Assembly: GCA_020850755.1 (NCBI GenBank)
Contig: JADZEB010000008.1
Location: 37,459-101,458, forward strand
Source: Alphaproteobacteria bacterium
Lineage (GTDB): Bacteria; Pseudomonadota; Alphaproteobacteria; Acetobacterales; Acetobacteraceae
Reading direction: 5' to 3'
Length of the DNA stretch: 64,000 nucleotides
Under the pieces are notes generated by a model that was given only the letters and a program-made list of their open reading frames with translations, was not told the origin of the DNA and searched no databases. The position numbers and the translations under genes were made by a program. Position 1 is the first letter of the stretch. Each line of letters starts with the position of its first letter. Below, in pieces: positions 35,049 through 44,477 of this stretch.

Positions 35049-35711
35049 ATGAACATGCTCGCCCCGCAGGCCAGCCGCCTGCCGCTCGACATCGTCTTCG
35101 ACGTGATCTGCCCCTGGTGCTACATCGGCAAGCGCCGGCTGGAGCGTGCCCTGGCGCGCCGCCCCGAGATTGCCGCCGACATCACCTGGCGGCCTTTCCT
35201 GCTCAACCCCGACATGCCGCCCGGCGGCATGCCGCGCCACGAATATCTGGTGCGCAAGTTCGGCGGCGAGGATCGCGCCCGCCGGCTCTATGCGGCGATC
35301 TCCGAGGTCGGCCGCGCCGAGGGCATCGCCTTCGCCTTCGACCGCATCCAGCGCACGCCCAACAGCACCGACGCGCACCGGTTCGTGCGCTGGGCTTCGC
35401 GCGCCGGGCGCGGCAGCGAGGCGGTCGAGGTGCTATCCGCGGCCTATTTCGAGCGCGGCCTCGATATCGGCGCGCGCCGCGTGTTGCAGGACCTGGCCGC
35501 CGAGATCGGGCTCGACCCGGTGCAGGCCTATGCCTGGCTTGCCGGCGATGCCGATGCCGACTGGGTCGCCACCGAGAATCTGCGTGCCCACCGGCTGGGC
35601 ATCACCGGGGTGCCGTGCTTCATCGTCGCCGGGCGACATGCCATCGCCGGGGCGCAGGAACCCGAGGTGCTGGAGCGCCTGCTGGAACTTGGCCAGCAGC
35701 CGGCGGCCTGA
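35049..35711 (+). CDS. DsbA family oxidoreductase, FrnE/HCCA-isomerase-like
   Basis: A 220-residue cytoplasmic DsbA-fold protein. The thioredoxin-type active site is VICPWCYIGKRRLERAL (Cys21, Cys24) and the cis-Pro loop is GITGVPCFIV. The inserted helical domain and the ending AGAQEPEVLERLLE are those of the FrnE group, which act in disulfide exchange or oxidative-stress response; related enzymes isomerise 2-hydroxychromene-2-carboxylate. No signal peptide is present. Start at ATG 35049, with a second ATG two codons later. Confidence 0.9.
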   Translation: MNMLAPQASRLPLDIVFDVICPWCYIGKRRLERALARRPEIAADITWRPFLLNPDMPPGGMPRHEYLVRKFGGEDRARRLYAAISEVGRAEGIAFAFDRIQRTPNSTDAHRFVRWASRAGRGSEAVEVLSAAYFERGLDIGARRVLQDLAAEIGLDPVQAYAWLAGDADADWVATENLRAHRLGITGVPCFIVAGRHAIAGAQEPEVLERLLELGQQPAA

Positions 35712-35906
35712 GCCGGAGGGCTGCCGCGCTCGTCCGGCCGCGACGCCGCAAATTCGACATGGTTCCCCGCTTGACTGCCGTGATCTGAGGAAGCGGCGCC
35801 CCCTGCGGGCGCCACCAACAACAACCGGACCCATCCGGGGCCAGACGGGGCGACAACGCCCGCGATGCTTCACCCCGTGCCCCGGCCGCCACACTGGAGA
35901 CGGCCA

Positions 35907-37643
35907 ATGATGCGGCTCTCCCGCCTTGCCGGCATTGCCACTGCCGCGCTGATCGGCGCCGGCCTGCCGCTTGCCTTGCCCGCCGGCCCCGATGCGGCGC
36001 CGCACCTGAACCGCGCGATGGCCCAGGCGCCCGAGGACAAGGCCGCCGGCGCCAAGCTGCCGACACCAGAGGCTGGCGCGCTGCCGGGCAAGCCGGGCGT
36101 CGCGCCCGAGGTCGATCCTGGCGCCGCAACCGAGGCGCCGGCGCCACGCCCCTCCAGCCCGCGCGCCGCCAGCCCGCGCGACTTTGCCCAAGGGGATGCC
36201 CCGCCGCCGCCGCCAGCATCCGAGGCCCAGATCGCCGCCCCGATCACCCCCGGCCCCGAGATCGACAACGAGGAAGTGTTCACCGAGCCGCTCGGCCAGT
36301 ATGGCCGCTGGGGCGAGCAGCCCGGATATGGCCGCGTCTGGTTCCCGGCCGTGCAGGGCGACTGGCGCCCCTACACCCAGGGGCGCTGGGCCTACACGGT
36401 GGATCATGGCTGGACCTGGATCTCGGACGAGCCCTTCGGCTGGGCCACCTACCATTACGGCCGCTGGGCCTGGGACCCGCGCTGGGGCTGGTTCTGGGTG
36501 CCGGGGCGGATCTGGGGCCCGGCCTGGGTGTACTGGCGACGCTCGCCCGGCTATGTCGGCTGGGCGCCGATCCCGGCCTATGCCGGCTGGCGGGACGGCT
36601 ATGTTTCCGGTCTGGTCACCGGCATCGTCATCGGTGCCGCCATCGGCACCGTGCGCCCCGCCTGGTGGGCCTTCGTGCCGCCCCGCTATCTGGTGCGGCC
36701 GCGCGTCCATACCTATTTCGCGCCAGCGGTTCGGAACGTAACGATCATCAACAATACGCGGATTATAAACAATAACATCACCGTCGTGAACCGGCGCGTG
36801 ATCAATCGCGGCATCCCCGTGCGCACGATCGAGCAGGCGCAGCGCCAACCGGTCCCGCGCTACAGTATCCAGGACACGCGCCGCCCGACGCCGGGGGCGC
36901 AGGCAGCCAACGGCGCCCTCCCGGTCTACCGTCCGATCGGACGCGGCGGCCCTGGCGGCGCACCGACGCAGGCGGGCATGCCCGCGCCACGCCCCGGCTC
37001 GCGCGCGCTGCCCGTGCCCGGCGGCGGCCAGCCCCCCGCGGCGGGCTTCGCGCCCACCTCGCGCGGCAAGCCGGGCGTGGCGGGCCCGGCACCGACCGCC
37101 GGCATACGCCCCGGTTCCCGCGCCCTGCCGGCTCCGGGCGGCACCGGCGCCCAGCCGGGCACGGCGGGCCAGCCGCCCCGCGTCATCGGCAGCACGCGTG
37201 CGCCGATCCCGCAGCAGACCGCCAAGCCGGGCTTGGCGGCGCGTCCCGCCCCGACCGGCCCGGCGCCGCGGCGGAGCGGCTTCGGCGCCACCCCAGGCCC
37301 TGCGATTTCCGGCAAGCCGGCGGTGATCACGCCGAATCGGCCGCCGACCTCGCGCATCGAGCCGCGCGAGTCGCGCCGCGGCTTGCCGCCGCAGCAGTTC
37401 CAAAGGTCCGCGCCGCCGCAGCAGTTCCAGCGCTCGGCCCCTGCCTACCGTGCGCCGCCGCAGCAGTTCCAGCGCTCGGCCCCTGCCTACCGTGCGCCAC
37501 CGCCGCAGGTCCAGCGCTCGGCCCCTGCCTACCGTGCGCCACCGCCGCAGGTCCAGCGCTCGGCGCCGGCCTACCGGGCGCCACCGCCCCAGCGCGCGCC
37601 ACAGCAACAGCAAAGACGCCAGGACTTCCAGCAGCGGCGATAG
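35907..37643 (+). CDS. DUF6600-type exported protein with Pro/Gln-rich repeat tail
   Basis: A 578-residue protein with a signal peptide (RLAGIATAALIGAGLPLALPA). After a Pro/Ala-rich linker, residues about 125-225 form the Trp/Tyr/Gly-rich DUF6600 repeats (WFPAVQGDWRPYTQGRW, FGWATYHYGRWAWDPRWGWF, YVGWAPIPAYAGW). A hydrophobic segment follows, then an Asn/Ile-rich stretch, and then some 250 residues of low-complexity Pro/Gly/Arg sequence ending in repeated QRSAPAYRAPP units. Likely periplasmic or surface-exposed, function unknown. The ATG at 35907 follows GGAGA and is immediately followed by a second ATG. Confidence 0.8.
   Translation: MMRLSRLAGIATAALIGAGLPLALPAGPDAAPHLNRAMAQAPEDKAAGAKLPTPEAGALPGKPGVAPEVDPGAATEAPAPRPSSPRAASPRDFAQGDAPPPPPASEAQIAAPITPGPEIDNEEVFTEPLGQYGRWGEQPGYGRVWFPAVQGDWRPYTQGRWAYTVDHGWTWISDEPFGWATYHYGRWAWDPRWGWFWVPGRIWGPAWVYWRRSPGYVGWAPIPAYAGWRDGYVSGLVTGIVIGAAIGTVRPAWWAFVPPRYLVRPRVHTYFAPAVRNVTIINNTRIINNNITVVNRRVINRGIPVRTIEQAQRQPVPRYSIQDTRRPTPGAQAANGALPVYRPIGRGGPGGAPTQAGMPAPRPGSRALPVPGGGQPPAAGFAPTSRGKPGVAGPAPTAGIRPGSRALPAPGGTGAQPGTAGQPPRVIGSTRAPIPQQTAKPGLAARPAPTGPAPRRSGFGATPGPAISGKPAVITPNRPPTSRIEPRESRRGLPPQQFQRSAPPQQFQRSAPAYRAPPQQFQRSAPAYRAPPPQVQRSAPAYRAPPPQVQRSAPAYRAPPPQRAPQQQQRRQDFQQRR
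37386..37594 (+). repeat. 42-bp coding tandem repeats (about five units)
   Basis: Within the 3' end of the DUF6600 gene, units encoding Q(Q/V)(F)QRSAPAYRAPP(P) repeat with a period of about 42 bp. Adjacent central units are nearly identical in DNA and the outer ones have diverged. The in-frame period suggests copy number can change without breaking the gene. Confidence 0.85.
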
Positions 37644-37746
37644 GCGGCGTCCGCTCCGGGGCTGCCGCCGTGTCCGGCTGCGGCCTTGCGGAGCGGTTCC
37701 CGCCTCCCGCGTTCCCCCGGCCAAGGCAATCCGGGCGGGCTGCCCG

Positions 37747-37876
37747 CTAGAGCAGCGTCCGATCTGGTGAAACCGCGCTGCGGTTCCGCCGGATGGGACC
37801 AGGCTGCTTGCAAATCGTCAGTTTCCAGGGCACGGCTTCCGTTCGGCTGATTGAGCTCGAACGGGACGTGCCCTAG
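37747..37876 (+). repeat. 130-bp intergenic repeat, copy A
   Basis: Begins CTAGAGCAGCGTCCGATCTG and ends GACGTGCCCTAG. Related to copies B (50068-50197, inverted) and C (63886-64000). The inner hairpin arms are decayed here compared with B and C. Termini are imperfect inverted repeats: CTAGAGCAGCGTCC against CTAGGGCACGTCC. The right-hand CTAG supplies the TAG stop of mfd. No open reading frame is inside. Confidence 0.85.
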
Positions 37877-40800
37877 CGCCGGCGTGGCGGGAAGGGCGTC
37901 TTGGGCGGTTGCGCCTTGGGCGGCTGCATCCCCGGCCGCTGCATCCCCGGCCGCGGCATCCCCGGCTGCTGTGTCCCCGGCCGCTCGGTCCCCCGCAAGG
38001 GCTGCGCCGCGGGTTTCGGTGCCTGTGGCACATTACTGTCCTGGCGCCGCGCCACGCCGGCGAGCTGGTCGAGAACCCGCCGCGCCTCGCGAATGCGATC
38101 CTCCGGCTTCTCCATCTCGCGGGCGAGCACGAGCTTGTGGTCGGGCCGGAGCCGCGCCATGCCACGCTGGGAGGCGAGCCATTGCACCAGCCCGGCCGGA
38201 CTGGCGAAGGCGTTGTTGCGGAAACCCAGCACCGCGCCCTTGGGGCCCGCCTCCAGCCGATCCACCCCAGCGCTCCGGCACTGGGCCTTGATCGCCACGA
38301 CCTGCAGCAGGTTCAGCACCTCGGGCGGGACCGGGCCGAACCGGTCGGCCAGCTCGGCGGCGAAGGCATCGATCTCGGCGTCGGTGGCGAGGTTGCCGAT
38401 GCGGCGATAGAGGCCGAGCCGCACCGGCAGCTCGCGCACATAGGCTTCCGGGATCAGCACCGACATGCCGAGATTGATCTGCGGTGACCAGTCGGCGGCG
38501 GCAGGAGCCACACCCTTGCCGCCTTCGGCCTTGATCTCGGCCACCGCGTCTTCCAGCATCTGCTGGTAGAGCTCGATGCCCACCTCGCGGATATGCCCCG
38601 ACTGCTCCTCGCCCAGCAGGTTGCCGGCGCCGCGTATGTCGAGATCGTGGCTGGCGAGCGTGAAGCCCGCGCCGAGCGTGTCGAGCGACTGCATCACGGT
38701 CAGCCGCTTCTCGGCCGCCGGGGAGAGCTTCTGGTTCGCCGGCAGCGTCAGATAGGCATAGCCGCGCTGCTTGGCCCGCCCGACGCGGCCGCGGATCTGG
38801 TAGAGCTGCGACAGGCCGAACATGTCGGCGCGATGCACGATCAGCGTGTTCACCGCCGGCATGTCGAGGCCGCTCTCGATGATGTTGGTGGACAGCAGCA
38901 CGTCATACTGCCCGTCGCCGAAGGCGGTCATGGCGTCCTCGAGCGCGTTGGGCGTCATGCGCCCGTGCGCCATCACCATCTTCACCTCGGGCACCAGCTC
39001 GCGCAGCCGCTCGGCGACGCGGTCGAGATCCTCGATGCGCGGCACGACATAGAAGGTCTGCCCGCCACGGAAGCGCTCGCGCAGGATCGCCTCGCGCACC
39101 ACCACCGGGTCGAAGGGCAGGATGAAGGTGCGCACCGCGAGGCGATCGACCGGCGGGGTGGAGATCAGGCTCATCTCGCGCACGCCGGTGAGCGCCAGTT
39201 GCAGCGTGCGCGGGATGGGCGTTGCCGTCAGCGTCAGCACATGGACATCGGCCTTGAGCTGCTTCAGCCGCTCCTTGTGCGCGACACCGAAATGCTGCTC
39301 CTCGTCGACGATCAGCAGGCCGAGATCGGCGAAGCTGATGCCCTTGCCCAGGAGCGCGTGGGTGCCGACGACGATGTTGATGGTGCCGTCGGCCAGCCCC
39401 GCCTTCACCGCCGCCGCCTCCTTGGCCGAGACCATGCGCGAGAGCTGGGCGATGCGCACCGAGAGGCCGGCGAATCGCTTCAGGAAGGTCTGGTGGTGCT
39501 GGCGGGCGAGCAGCGTGGTGGGCACCACCACCGCCACCTGCCCGCCCGCCTGCGCCACGACGAAGGCCGCGCGCAGCGCCACCTCGGTCTTGCCGAAGCC
39601 GACATCGCCGCAGACCAGGCGGTCCATCGGCCGCCCGGCAGCAAGATCCTCGATCACCTCGGCGATGGCGCGCGCCTGGTCCTCGGTCTCGGCATGGGGG
39701 AAGCGGGCGGCGAACTCGTCATAGCTGCCCTCGGCCGGCACGAAGCCCGGCGCCGGCTTGAGCTGGCGCTCGGCCGCCACCCGCACAAGCTGCGCTGCCA
39801 TGTCGCGGATGCGCTGCTTGAGCCGCGCCTTGCGCCCCTGCCAGGAGACGCCGCCGAGCTTGTCCAGCGCAACGCCCGCGCTCTCGCTGCCGAAACGCGA
39901 CAGCACCTCGATATTCTCGACCGGGACGAATAGCTTGTCGCCACCATCGTAGAGGACGCGCAGGCAGTCATGCGCCGCGCCATCGACCGTGAGCGTCACC
40001 AGCCCGTCATAGCGGCCGATGCCGTGGTCGAGATGCACGACCAGGTCGCCCTCGGAAAGATCGGTCGCTTCCTGCAGGAACTGCTCGGCGCGGCGGCGGC
40101 GGCGGGCGGGGCGGGCTAGGCGCTCGCCGAGAATGTCCTGCTCGCCGATGACGGCAAGGCCGGGCGCCGTGAAGCCGCGCTCCAGCCCGAGCACGACCAC
40201 CGGCGTTGCCTCGGCCGGCATCCCGGCGATCTCGGCCCAGTCGGCGGCAGCGGCAGCCGAACGGAAGCCATGCTCGGCCATGACGTGCAGCAGCCGCTCG
40301 CGCGCGCCGGTGGTCCAGGCGGCGATCACCGGGCGGCGCCCGCGCCGGCGCTCGGCCTCGGCATGCTCGCGCACCGTTTCGAACACGTTGGCGTCGGCGT
40401 TGGCGCGGGCGGCGGCGAAATCTGGGCCCGGGCGGCCGCCGGCATCGACGATAGCCGCCCCCTCGGTTTCGCCCTCTGGGCGCGCGAAGGGCACGAACTG
40501 GCCGAGCGAGAGGCCGGACAGCATCGCCTCCCACCCGGCGTGGTCGAGATAGAGCCGGCCGGGCGGCACGGCGTGATAGGGCAGCTCGCCCTCGGCCCCG
40601 AGGCGCGTGGCGATCGGCTGCTCGCGGCGGGCCTGGTAGTGGTCGGCGATCATCTCCAGCCGCGCCGCCAGCACCTCCTCGGCCTGGTGGTCGAAGGTGA
40701 TGGTGGCGCCGGGCAGATAGTCGAGCAGCGTCTCCATCCGCTCGTGGAACAGCGGCAGCCAATGCTCCATGCCGCCATGGCGATGGCGCGCGGACACCGC

Positions 40801-41607
40801 TTCATAGAGCGGGTCGGTGCTGGCCGCGGCCCCGAACAGATCGCGATAGCCGGTACGGAACCGCTCGACCGATGCGGGGTCGAGGAACACCTCGCTGACG
40901 GGCTTCAGCACCGCGCCATCGAGTGTCGCGGTGCTACGCTGGCTGATCGGGTCGAAGCTGCGGATCGCCTCGATCTCGTCGCCGAAGAAGTCGAGGCGCA
41001 ACGGCTCCTCGCGCCCGGCCGGGACCAGGTCGAGCAGCCCGCCGCGCACGGCATACTCGCCCGCCTCCATCACCGTGCCGGCACGGCCATAGCCGTTGGC
41101 GTCGAGCCAGGCGACGATGTGCTCGAGCGCGATGCGCTGGCGCGGGGCGAGCATCATGGTTGCGCCCGCGAACACCGCGCGCGGGGGCACACGCTGCACC
41201 AGGGCATTGACGGTGGTGAGCAGGATCCGCGGCGCGCGTCCCTCGGCTTGCGGCTCCAGCAGGCGGGTCAGCGTGTCGATACGCCGGGCGAGGATTTCGG
41301 GGTGCGGCGAGACGCGATCATAGGGCAGGCAGTCCCAGGCCGGGAATTGCAGCGTGGCCACACCGGGGGCGAACACGGCTAGCGCCTCGGCCATGCGCGC
41401 CATGCGCGCATCGTCGCGCGCGACATGCAGGATCGGCGCAGGCCCCGCGGCGCGCAGCCGCGCCAGGATCATCGCGTCATAACCCTCGGGCGCGCCGGCG
41501 ATCAGGGTGCGGCCGGGGCGGGCGAGGCTCGCCAGCACCGGGTCGGACAGGATCGCGGCGGCGTCCGCGGGCGGCTGCGCCGAGATGGGCTTGCCCCCGC
41601 CGCTCAC
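37873..41607 (-). CDS. mfd: Transcription-repair coupling factor Mfd
   Basis: At 1244 residues it is somewhat longer than the usual 1150-1200. It has UvrB-like N-terminal domains, the RNA-polymerase interaction domain (GDLVVHLDHGIGRYDGL, about residue 520), and RecG-type helicase motifs: Walker A VCGDVGFGKTE (about 670), DEEQHFG (about 768), and the translocation motif region after IIESGLDMPAVNTLIVHRAD. Mfd removes stalled RNA polymerase and recruits UvrA. The start is a GTG overlapping the sdhE stop (GTGA). The last 40-odd residues are a Pro/Gly/Met/Gln tail (RPGMQRPGMQPPKAQ) outside the conserved fold, and the stop codon lies inside repeat copy A. Confidence 0.97.
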   Translation of the reverse strand: MSGGGKPISAQPPADAAAILSDPVLASLARPGRTLIAGAPEGYDAMILARLRAAGPAPILHVARDDARMARMAEALAVFAPGVATLQFPAWDCLPYDRVSPHPEILARRIDTLTRLLEPQAEGRAPRILLTTVNALVQRVPPRAVFAGATMMLAPRQRIALEHIVAWLDANGYGRAGTVMEAGEYAVRGGLLDLVPAGREEPLRLDFFGDEIEAIRSFDPISQRSTATLDGAVLKPVSEVFLDPASVERFRTGYRDLFGAAASTDPLYEAVSARHRHGGMEHWLPLFHERMETLLDYLPGATITFDHQAEEVLAARLEMIADHYQARREQPIATRLGAEGELPYHAVPPGRLYLDHAGWEAMLSGLSLGQFVPFARPEGETEGAAIVDAGGRPGPDFAAARANADANVFETVREHAEAERRRGRRPVIAAWTTGARERLLHVMAEHGFRSAAAAADWAEIAGMPAEATPVVVLGLERGFTAPGLAVIGEQDILGERLARPARRRRRAEQFLQEATDLSEGDLVVHLDHGIGRYDGLVTLTVDGAAHDCLRVLYDGGDKLFVPVENIEVLSRFGSESAGVALDKLGGVSWQGRKARLKQRIRDMAAQLVRVAAERQLKPAPGFVPAEGSYDEFAARFPHAETEDQARAIAEVIEDLAAGRPMDRLVCGDVGFGKTEVALRAAFVVAQAGGQVAVVVPTTLLARQHHQTFLKRFAGLSVRIAQLSRMVSAKEAAAVKAGLADGTINIVVGTHALLGKGISFADLGLLIVDEEQHFGVAHKERLKQLKADVHVLTLTATPIPRTLQLALTGVREMSLISTPPVDRLAVRTFILPFDPVVVREAILRERFRGGQTFYVVPRIEDLDRVAERLRELVPEVKMVMAHGRMTPNALEDAMTAFGDGQYDVLLSTNIIESGLDMPAVNTLIVHRADMFGLSQLYQIRGRVGRAKQRGYAYLTLPANQKLSPAAEKRLTVMQSLDTLGAGFTLASHDLDIRGAGNLLGEEQSGHIREVGIELYQQMLEDAVAEIKAEGGKGVAPAAADWSPQINLGMSVLIPEAYVRELPVRLGLYRRIGNLATDAEIDAFAAELADRFGPVPPEVLNLLQVVAIKAQCRSAGVDRLEAGPKGAVLGFRNNAFASPAGLVQWLASQRGMARLRPDHKLVLAREMEKPEDRIREARRVLDQLAGVARRQDSNVPQAPKPAAQPLRGTERPGTQQPGMPRPGMQRPGMQPPKAQPPKTPFPPRRR

Positions 41608-41903
41608 GCGCCGATCCCTGGGCGGGCGGCGAAAGCGATCATCGCGCGCAGCACCGCGCTGTCGGCATCCGGCGGCACCGGGCGGCGGCCGGTGAGCCAG
41701 TCGAACAGGTCGAGGTCGGGCAGGTCGAGGATGCGCTCGAACGCGTCCAGTTCGCCCGCCCCCATGCCGGCCAGATGCGCCGCGGCGAAGCGGCCCACCA
41801 GCAGGTCAAGCTCGTGCGTGCCGCGATGATGGCTGCGGAACAGCAGGCGGCGGCGGCGAGACTCCAGGGCGGCGTTGTCGGCGGCGTTGTCGGCTTCGGG
41901 CAT
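41604..41903 (-). CDS. sdhE: FAD assembly factor SdhE (succinate dehydrogenase assembly factor 2 family)
   Basis: A 99-residue protein of the SdhE/SDH5/YgfY family. RRRRLLFRSHHRGTHELDLL holds the conserved RGxxE motif needed for covalent flavinylation of succinate dehydrogenase. FERILDLPDLDLFDWLTGRRPVP is the second conserved block. The ATG at 41903 gives normal family length. Its stop overlaps the mfd GTG, so mfd is probably translated by coupling, and both are divergent from recG across a 193-bp gap. Confidence 0.92.
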   Translation of the reverse strand: MPEADNAADNAALESRRRRLLFRSHHRGTHELDLLVGRFAAAHLAGMGAGELDAFERILDLPDLDLFDWLTGRRPVPPDADSAVLRAMIAFAARPGIGA

Positions 41904-42096
41904 GGCACATGGCGCCGGGCGCCCGTTGCAATGGGGAGGCGGGATCGACGGCACTTGGCAGCCGCGGCGCCCCGGCGCGCGTGATATAGACAGGGTTCCG
42001 GAGTCTGTCATCCCCAGTCTGTCGTCTCCGGAGACACTGGTAAGCCCGTCTTTCCGCACCGCCTCGCGCCGAGATCGCCTCAAGCCTCGCCACGCC

Positions 42097-44181
42097 ATGC
42101 GCCCGCCCGAGCTTTTTCCCCTGTTCGCGCCGGTATCGAGCCTGCCGGGCGTCGGCCCGAAGCTGGAGAAGCTGTTCGCGACCCTGGCTGGCCCGCGCGT
42201 GCTCGATCTCCTGTTCCATCTGCCCACCGGCCTGATCGACCGCCGCGCCCGCCCCAAGCTCGCCGAGGCGGTAGCGGGCGGCATTGTCACGGTAGAGGTC
42301 ACGGTCGAGGCGCATCGTCCGGCCCGTCGCCAGGGCCTGCCCTATGTCGTGCGCTGCGCCGACGGTACCGGCTTCGTCGATCTGGTGTTCTTCAACGCCC
42401 GTCCCGACTGGCTGGCCGAGGCGTTGCCGGTGGGACAGGTGCGTATCGTCTCCGGCCGGCTGGACGAGTGGCAGGGGCGCTTGCAGATCACCCACCCCGA
42501 CCATGTGCTGGCGCTGGAACAGCGCGACCGCCTGCCGCTGCTGGAGCCCGTCTATCGCCTGACCGAGGGGTTGCGCCCGGCCAATGTCAGGAAGGCGCTG
42601 GCCGGCGCGCTCGGGCGCGTCAAACCGCTGGCGGAATGGCTCGACCCCGCGCTCCTGCGCCGCGAGCGCTGGCCGGGCTGGGCCGAGGCCGTCAAGGCCG
42701 CGCACCACCCCGAGGACGAGGCGGCGCTCGCGCCCGAGCATCCGGCCCGGCGCCGGCTCGGCTATGACGAGCTGCTGGCGAACCAGCTCGCCCTCGCCCT
42801 GGTGCGCCTGCACATGAAGCGCATGCCCGGCCGCCCGCTGATCGGCGACGGGGGGTTGCGCCGGGCGGTGCTCGCCGCCCTTCCCTTCAAGCTGACGCCG
42901 AGCCAGACGCGCGCCATCGCCGAGATCGACGCCGACATGGCCTCGACCACGCGCATGCTGCGCCTGCTGCAAGGCGATGTCGGCAGCGGCAAGACGCTGG
43001 TGGCGCTGATGGCGATGCTGCGCGCGGCCGAGGCCGGCGCCCAGGCCGCGCTGATGGCACCGACCGAGATCCTGGCGCGCCAGCATTTCGCCACGCTGGA
43101 GCCCCTGTGCAAGGCGGCCGGCCTGCGCATCGGCCTGCTCACGGGACGCGAGAAGGGCGCGGCGCGCGAGGCGGTGCTGGCGGATCTGAAATCGGGTGCG
43201 CTGCCCCTGCTCATCGGCACGCATGCCCTGTTCCAGGAGCAGGTCGCCTTCCACGACCTCGCGCTCGCGGTGATCGACGAGCAGCACCGTTTCGGCGTCC
43301 ATCAGCGCCTGCTGCTGGCGGCCAAGGGCGTGGCGGTCGATGTGCTGGTGATGACCGCGACCCCCATTCCGCGCACGCTGCTTCTGACCGCCTGGGGCGA
43401 CATGGACATCAGCCGCCTGCCCGAAAAGCCGCCCGGTCGCAAGCCGGTCGATACCCGCACCATCCCGATGACGCGGGCCGAGGAGGTGATCGCCGCCGTG
43501 GGCCGGGCGCTGGCCAAGGGCGCGCGGGTCTACTGGGTCTGCCCGCTGGTGGCGGAAAGCGAGAAGGCCGACCTGGTCGCAGCCGAGGCGCGCTACGCCG
43601 CGCTCAAGGAGCATTTCGGCGAAGCGGTGGCGCTGGTGCATGGCCAGATGAAGGCCCCCGCCCGCGACGCGGCGATGGCGGCCTTCGCCAGCGGCAGGAA
43701 AGCGCTGCTGGTCGCCACCACGGTGATCGAGGTTGGCGTCAACGTGCCCGAGGCCACCGTGATGGTGATCGAGCAGGCCGAGCGATTCGGGCTCGCCCAG
43801 TTGCACCAGCTGCGCGGGCGGATCGGGCGCGGGGCCGAACGCTCGACCTGCCTGCTGCTCTACGGCGCGGCGCTGACCGATACCGGGCGGCAGCGGCTGG
43901 CGATCCTGCGCGAGACCGAGGACGGGTTCCGCATCGCCGACGAGGATCTGCGCCTGCGCGGCGCCGGCGAGGTGCTGGGCACGCGCCAGTCGGGCCTGCC
44001 CGAGTTCCGTCTGGCCGATGCCGCCGCCCACGCGGACCTGCTGGCGGTCGCGCGCGACGATGCCCGCTTGGTGCTGGCCCGCGACCCGGACCTGTCCGCC
44101 ACCCCGCGCGGGCGGGCCCTGCGCCTCCTGCTCCATCTGTTCGAGCGCGCGGCGGCAATGGAGACGCTCCAGGCCGGCTGA
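42097..44181 (+). CDS. recG: ATP-dependent DNA helicase RecG
   Basis: A 694-residue RecG, normal length. An N-terminal wedge (OB-fold) region starts LSSLPGVGPKLEKLFATL-like at residue about 14 (SSLPGVGPKLEKLF). Walker A LLQGDVGSGKTLVAL lies near residue 296, the DEQHRFG box near 393, TATPIPRTL follows, and VIEVGVNVPEATVMVIE and LHQLRGRIGRG form the C-terminal helicase lobe. RecG regresses stalled replication forks and branch-migrates Holliday junctions. The ATG is chosen by homology; the ribosome site is weak. An upstream in-frame extension has no coding character. Confidence 0.97.
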   Translation: MRPPELFPLFAPVSSLPGVGPKLEKLFATLAGPRVLDLLFHLPTGLIDRRARPKLAEAVAGGIVTVEVTVEAHRPARRQGLPYVVRCADGTGFVDLVFFNARPDWLAEALPVGQVRIVSGRLDEWQGRLQITHPDHVLALEQRDRLPLLEPVYRLTEGLRPANVRKALAGALGRVKPLAEWLDPALLRRERWPGWAEAVKAAHHPEDEAALAPEHPARRRLGYDELLANQLALALVRLHMKRMPGRPLIGDGGLRRAVLAALPFKLTPSQTRAIAEIDADMASTTRMLRLLQGDVGSGKTLVALMAMLRAAEAGAQAALMAPTEILARQHFATLEPLCKAAGLRIGLLTGREKGAAREAVLADLKSGALPLLIGTHALFQEQVAFHDLALAVIDEQHRFGVHQRLLLAAKGVAVDVLVMTATPIPRTLLLTAWGDMDISRLPEKPPGRKPVDTRTIPMTRAEEVIAAVGRALAKGARVYWVCPLVAESEKADLVAAEARYAALKEHFGEAVALVHGQMKAPARDAAMAAFASGRKALLVATTVIEVGVNVPEATVMVIEQAERFGLAQLHQLRGRIGRGAERSTCLLLYGAALTDTGRQRLAILRETEDGFRIADEDLRLRGAGEVLGTRQSGLPEFRLADAAAHADLLAVARDDARLVLARDPDLSATPRGRALRLLLHLFERAAAMETLQAG

Positions 44182-44477
44182 GGGCCGTGCCGGGCGCCGG
44201 CGATAGCGGGTTGCCGCAGTGTCCCCCCGCCCGCCAGCGGCTGCCCTGACGCGCACCGATCGGGGCCATGCCCCGTTGCGCCCTGCCCCGCCCCTGTGCT
44301 TAATGCGCGCTTCGGCCGGCCAGGGACCCCCGCAAATCCTTGGCGGGTCTTGCAAATCCGCTGCCGGCTTCTAGATCGGCACAGCGGAGTGGCGGTTCCT
44401 GCCCCGGCGCGATCGGGGCGGCGCGCTTGCGCTTCCGGGCCGGCTCCGTTGCAGGGACGTTCGGGAGACGACGCCGC

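Noticed and set aside
37386..37594. CRISPR-like array.
   Set aside because: The units are contiguous coding repeats without spacers.
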